This document shows, in pieces, positions 13,970 through 17,401 of a DNA stretch of 17,401 nt. Made by a program: the position numbers and the translations under genes. The stretch lies in NCBI GenBank assembly GCA_043748985.1, contig JAYVEG010000066.1, positions 1-17,401 of the forward strand. The letters run 5' to 3'. Within the stretch, counting starts at the first letter, position 1. Every line of letters begins with the position of its first letter. The notes below the pieces were generated by a model. It did not search any database. It worked only from the letters and a program-made list of their open reading frames with translations, and had not been told where the DNA came from. The stretch comes from JBBROS01 sp043748985. GTDB taxonomy: Bacteria > Pseudomonadota > Alphaproteobacteria > Acetobacterales > Acetobacteraceae.

Positions 13970-15679
13970 TCAGCGGACGGTCGCGGCCGGTACCGAGGCC
14001 TGTGTCGGCAACCGCCCCTGCGGCAACGTCGACAGCTTCTGGTTGATCCGCTCCGCATCCTCGGGATCGGGCTTCAGCAGCAACGCCCGCCGCCACTGAT
14101 ACTCAGCCTCGCGCCACCGCCCCATCGCCGCCATCGCATCACCCAGATGCCCGTTGATGACAGCGTCCTCCGGCTGCAGCTCGACCGCGCGCTGCATGTT
14201 CTTCAACGCCCCCGGCGCATCCCCGGCCCGCAGCAGCACCCATCCCAGGCTGTCGATGAACGACCCGTCATTCGGCCGCTGCTGCACAGCCCGCTCGATC
14301 ATCTGCCGCGCCTGAACCAGGTTCTGCCCCCGCTCGGTCCATGCATAACCAAGATAGTTCAACACGTTAGGCTGCTCCGGCGCCAGCTCCAACGCAAACT
14401 GGAAATCCGCCTCCGCCTTCGGCCAGTTCCCCGCCCGCTCCAGCGCGATCCCGCGCTCGTAGAACAACAACCAGTTCTGCCGGCTCGGCGTCCCCACTCG
14501 CGCGATCGCCCGGTCCATCATCGCGACCGCCTCCGGATAATGCCCCGTCCGCCGCAGGATCTCCCCCGCCTGCGCCAACGGCTCCGGCCGATCCGGATAC
14601 TGCCGCCCCAGCGCGTCCAGCATCCCCGCCGCCACCTCCGTCTCCCCCACGGAATCATGCAGCCCGGCCTGCCGCAGCCGCACCATCGCAATCAGCGGAT
14701 CGTCATTCGGCACCGACGCCAGCGTCTCCAACGCCGCCCGCGGCCGTCGCGCACTCGTCTGCATATCCGAAAGCAGCAGCCGCGCTGCCGTGAAATCCGG
14801 CCGCACCGCCAACGCCAACCGCACCAGGATCTGCGCCGTATCCGCCGCATCCTGCTGCCGCAACGTGGCTCCCAACGCCAGATACGCCTCCGCCAGCCCG
14901 TCCGTCGCATTCCGCACCGCCCGGTTCGACACGTCCGCCTCCAACGACAGCCGCGCCATCCCCAACTCGCCCCCTGCGCCGGCAACCTCCCGGATGGTCC
15001 GCTGCGCGTCGATCACATTCCCCGTCCGCGCCTGCCAGCTCGCCAGCACGATCCCGAGCCGCAGGTTCAGCCCGCCATACTCCGCCTGCGCCACCCGATA
15101 CAGCCGCGCCGCATCCGCCGTCTGCCCACCCAGATCGGCGATCATCGCGCCATGCAGCGCCATCACGCCCCGCAGCCGCCCGCTCTCGATCACCGGCGCC
15201 AGCGTCGACAGCGCCGCCGCAGTCCGCCCCGCCCCCGCCTGCGCCCACGCCATCAGCATCGGCCGCAGCACCTGCGTCAGCCCTTGCTGCGGCAGCCCGG
15301 CAAACCGCGCCTCCGCATCCGCCCACCGCCCCGCGATGGCATCCCGATCCGCCAGCACCAGCTGCGCCACTGGATTATCCGGCAAGGTCGCCGCCAGCAC
15401 GGAAGCATCCGCCCGCCCCGCCAGCACCGCCGCAGTGAACGCCTGGTTCACCACCTCCGGCAGCCCGCTCGCCCGAGCCGCCTCGCCCAACTTGTCCGCC
15501 GCCGTATCCAGATCCGCCCGCTTCGCCGCGAACCGCCCCGTCAGATAAGCGCCATACGTCCCCGTCGGCGTAAACCGGCTGGAGGTGGCCGAACCCTCGA
15601 ACCCGAAATCGTTGGCCGCACACCCCGACAGCATCGACAGCACCAGCAGCGCGGCGCGGCGAACCGGCAACCCCTTCAT
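13970..15679 (-). CDS. Tetratricopeptide-repeat lipoprotein
   Basis: From the ATG at 15679 the protein has 569 residues. It begins MKGLPVRRAALLVLSMLSGC, a lipoprotein signal with lipobox LSGC and lipidated Cys20. A GTG at 15688 overlapping the ETF-QO stop is an alternative that adds three residues. The mature part is alpha-helical repeats; the clearest TPR units lie in the last third (about 370-560), for example NWPKAEADFQFALELAPEQPN, LNYLGYAWTERGQNL and DGSFIDSLGWVLLRAGDAPGAL. Such proteins usually act as scaffolds at the outer membrane or in the periplasm; no specific partner is indicated. The gene is tightly placed between ETF-QO and ispE, an arrangement I recall from other Rhodospirillales. 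Confidence 0.88.
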   Translation of the reverse strand: MKGLPVRRAALLVLSMLSGCAANDFGFEGSATSSRFTPTGTYGAYLTGRFAAKRADLDTAADKLGEAARASGLPEVVNQAFTAAVLAGRADASVLAATLPDNPVAQLVLADRDAIAGRWADAEARFAGLPQQGLTQVLRPMLMAWAQAGAGRTAAALSTLAPVIESGRLRGVMALHGAMIADLGGQTADAARLYRVAQAEYGGLNLRLGIVLASWQARTGNVIDAQRTIREVAGAGGELGMARLSLEADVSNRAVRNATDGLAEAYLALGATLRQQDAADTAQILVRLALAVRPDFTAARLLLSDMQTSARRPRAALETLASVPNDDPLIAMVRLRQAGLHDSVGETEVAAGMLDALGRQYPDRPEPLAQAGEILRRTGHYPEAVAMMDRAIARVGTPSRQNWLLFYERGIALERAGNWPKAEADFQFALELAPEQPNVLNYLGYAWTERGQNLVQARQMIERAVQQRPNDGSFIDSLGWVLLRAGDAPGALKNMQRAVELQPEDAVINGHLGDAMAAMGRWREAEYQWRRALLLKPDPEDAERINQKLSTLPQGRLPTQASVPAATVR

Positions 15680-15684
15680 CCCGC

Positions 15685-17310
15685 TCACATCCCGCTCGGA
15701 TAATTCGGCCCGCCCGCACCCTCGGGCACCTGCCAGTCGATGTTCTCCGTCGGGTCCTTGATGTCGCAGGTCTTGCAGTGCACGCAGTTCTGCGCGTTGA
15801 TCTGCAACCGCGGCGCCCCCTGCTCCACCCCCACCGCCTCATACACCCCCGCCGGGCAATACCGGCTTTCCGGGCTCGCGTAAGTGTCCCAGTTCACCCC
15901 CTGCCACCGCGTCGGATCCTTCAACCGCAGGTGCACCGGCTGATTCTCCTCATGGTTGGTGTTGCTGATGAACACTGAAGAAAGCTTGTCGAACGTCAGC
16001 ACCCCATCCGCCTTCGGATAGGCAATCTTCGCCGAACCCGCCGCACTCGCCAGGCTCTCATGATCCGCATGCGCATGCGTGAACGTCCACGGCGCCTTGC
16101 CGCGGAACAAAAACGTATCCACCGCCGAATAAGCGATCCCGCCATAAAGCCCGAACTTCGCGAACGCCGGCCGGATGTTCCGCGCCCCATGCAGCTCCGC
16201 ATGTAGCCAGCTCGTCCGGAACTTCTCCTCATACGCCACCGGCTCCGCAGGCCGCCCGTTCGCCAGTGCCTCCGCCACGGCCTCCGCCGCCAGCATCCCG
16301 GACTTCATCGCCGCATGCGTCCCCTTGATCTTCGACACGTTCAGGAACCCGGCCGCATCCCCAACCAGCGCGCCACCCGGGAACGTTAGCTTCGGCAGCG
16401 ACTGCAACCCCCCCTCGCTCAATGCCCGCGCTCCATAGCTGATCCGCCGCCCGCCCGCGAAGTGCTTCCGCACCTCCGGATGGGTCTTGAACCGCTGCAT
16501 CTCGTCGAACGGCGACAGCCAAGGGTTGCGGTAGTCCAGCCCGGTGACAAACCCGTACGACACCAGGTTGTCGCCGAAATGATACAGCCACGACCCACCA
16601 TACGTCCCCGCATCCAGCGGCCACCCCACCGTATGCTCGATCAGCCCAGGTCGATGATTTTCCGCCGGGATCTCCCACAACTCCTTGATCCCGAGCGCAT
16701 ACGTCTGCGGCGCCCGCCCCTCCCCCAGCTTGTAATGCGCCATCACCTGCTTCGAGAGACTGCCCCGGCACCCCTCCGCAAACAACGTATAGGCCGCCCG
16801 CAGCTCCATGCCCGGCGCATGATTGGCCCCCGGCTCCCCCTCCTTCGTGATCCCCATGTCGCCCGTGGCTACCCCCACCACCTGGCCTTCATGGATCAAC
16901 ACCTCCGCCGCCGCGAACCCGGGATACACCTCGACCCCCAGCGCCTCCGCCTGCTGCCCCAGCCACCGAACCACGTCGCCCAGGCTAACGATGTAGTTCC
17001 CCTCGTTACGCATCTGCGGCGGCGTCGGCAGCCGGAAGCTCCGCGTCGCCGTCAGGAACAGGAACCGGTCATCCCCGGCCGGCGTCAGCAACGGCGCCCC
17101 CTGCGCCTGCCAGTCCGGGATCAGCTCGTTCAGCGCCCGCGGCTCTATCACTGCACCACTCAGGATGTGCGCCCCCACCTCGCCGCCCTTCTCCACCACG
17201 CAAACCGTGACCTCCGGCGCCAACTGCTTCAGGCGTATCGCGGCCGACAGCCCGGCGGGCCCAGCCCCAACCACCACCACGTCGAACTCCATCGTCTCGC
17301 GTTCCGCCAT
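15685..17310 (-). CDS. Electron transfer flavoprotein-ubiquinone oxidoreductase
   Basis: The 541-residue protein is the size of bacterial ETF-QO. The FAD dinucleotide fold is at about residues 10-30 (VVVVGAGPAGLSAAIRLK), followed by EVGAHILSGAVIEPRAL, diagnostic of the family. The centre holds GDVVRWLGQQAEALGVEVYPG and FPGGALVGDAAGFLNVSKIKGTH. The C-terminus has a [4Fe-4S] ferredoxin-like site with Cys in YCPAGVYE and NCVHCKTCDIKDPTENIDW. It takes electrons from reduced ETF, fed by acyl-CoA and related dehydrogenases, and passes them to ubiquinone at the inner face of the membrane. The start is set by GGAGG at 17316-17320 (minus strand), five bases before the ATG. It is the first visible gene of the TPR/ispE/tRNA-Gln unit. 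Confidence 0.96.
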   Translation of the reverse strand: MAERETMEFDVVVVGAGPAGLSAAIRLKQLAPEVTVCVVEKGGEVGAHILSGAVIEPRALNELIPDWQAQGAPLLTPAGDDRFLFLTATRSFRLPTPPQMRNEGNYIVSLGDVVRWLGQQAEALGVEVYPGFAAAEVLIHEGQVVGVATGDMGITKEGEPGANHAPGMELRAAYTLFAEGCRGSLSKQVMAHYKLGEGRAPQTYALGIKELWEIPAENHRPGLIEHTVGWPLDAGTYGGSWLYHFGDNLVSYGFVTGLDYRNPWLSPFDEMQRFKTHPEVRKHFAGGRRISYGARALSEGGLQSLPKLTFPGGALVGDAAGFLNVSKIKGTHAAMKSGMLAAEAVAEALANGRPAEPVAYEEKFRTSWLHAELHGARNIRPAFAKFGLYGGIAYSAVDTFLFRGKAPWTFTHAHADHESLASAAGSAKIAYPKADGVLTFDKLSSVFISNTNHEENQPVHLRLKDPTRWQGVNWDTYASPESRYCPAGVYEAVGVEQGAPRLQINAQNCVHCKTCDIKDPTENIDWQVPEGAGGPNYPSGM

Positions 17311-17333
17311 ACCAGCCTCCAGCCCTGACCCTT

Positions 17334-17396
17334 AAAGTAGGGACTTTCCCCGCTTGCGCAAAACCCCGCACCGCACAACAACGACAACATATTTTA
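17334..17396 (-). promoter_or_regulatory. Possible promoter region of the ETF-QO unit
   Basis: On the minus strand, TAAAAT (17391-17396) matches five of six bases of the -10 consensus; its -35 would lie beyond the window. Nearer the gene, AAAGT (17334-17338) and ACTTT (17343-17347) form a five-base dyad with a four-base spacer that could be an operator. Both are weak readings made at the window edge. Confidence 0.25.
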
Positions 17397-17401
17397 ACAC
17401 C

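Noticed and set aside
13925..15703. A 592-codon plus-strand frame opposite the TPR lipoprotein
   Set aside because: It has the same shadow composition (Arg/Pro/His/Gln). The minus strand carries a lipobox and clear TPR units.
1..17401. CRISPR arrays, insertion sequences, toxin-antitoxin pairs or phage genes
   Set aside because: None was seen. The repeats found are single short palindromes without regular spacing, and no transposase or Cas-like motifs appear.

Overview
The window is very GC-rich, shows strong C/G third-position bias, and is densely packed on both strands. Gene content and order suggest an alphaproteobacterium, probably of the Rhodospirillales/Acetobacteraceae type. The pointers are a bacterial Tim44-like protein, LutABC followed directly by a Smr protein, an ETF-ubiquinone oxidoreductase / TPR lipoprotein / IspE / tRNA-Gln run, and a palindromic intergenic repeat of a type I associate with alphaproteobacteria. 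The lineage is an inference from content, not from a marker search.

Layout. (1) 49-606 (-) is a histidine phosphatase. Divergent from it is a plus-strand run: Tim44-like protein (719-1405), solitary DNA methyltransferase (1422-2204) and LutA (2230-3000). (2) A minus-strand periplasmic amino-acid-type binding protein (3003-4160) sits between lutA and the rest of the lut genes. (3) lutB (4220-5659), lutC (5656-6369) and smr (6348-6926) are overlapping plus-strand genes, followed by an XRE regulator (7000-7374). (4) 7371-7760 holds a collapsed type-B carboxylesterase relic. Then come arfB (-), a divergent unrecognised protein with an HExxE motif (+), and a palindromic repeat cluster. (5) 9235-12312 (-) is a 1025-residue zinc-ribbon / class III cyclase-homology / AAA ATPase / helical-repeat protein, divergent from a small cupin (12475-12792). 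(6) The right end is a minus-strand unit read right to left: ETF-QO (17310-15685), TPR lipoprotein (15679-13970), IspE (13956-13126) and tRNA-Gln(UUG) (13087-13016).

How the genes work together. LutABC should oxidise L-lactate through an iron-sulfur complex, and ETF-QO feeds electrons from flavoprotein dehydrogenases into the ubiquinone pool; both are respiratory entry points. ArfB rescues stalled ribosomes, and IspE belongs to the MEP isoprenoid pathway. The cyclase-like ATPase is a large signalling protein whose substrate-recognition residues differ from canonical adenylate cyclases.

I found no integrase, transposase, CRISPR array, toxin-antitoxin pair or prophage genes. The points most worth a second look are the lut locus split by an antisense binding-protein gene, the altered cyclase active site, the HExxE protein, the orphan methyltransferase, the esterase relic, and a smr 3' end that runs into an intergenic repeat. 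I did not identify a convincing wholly new multi-gene system.
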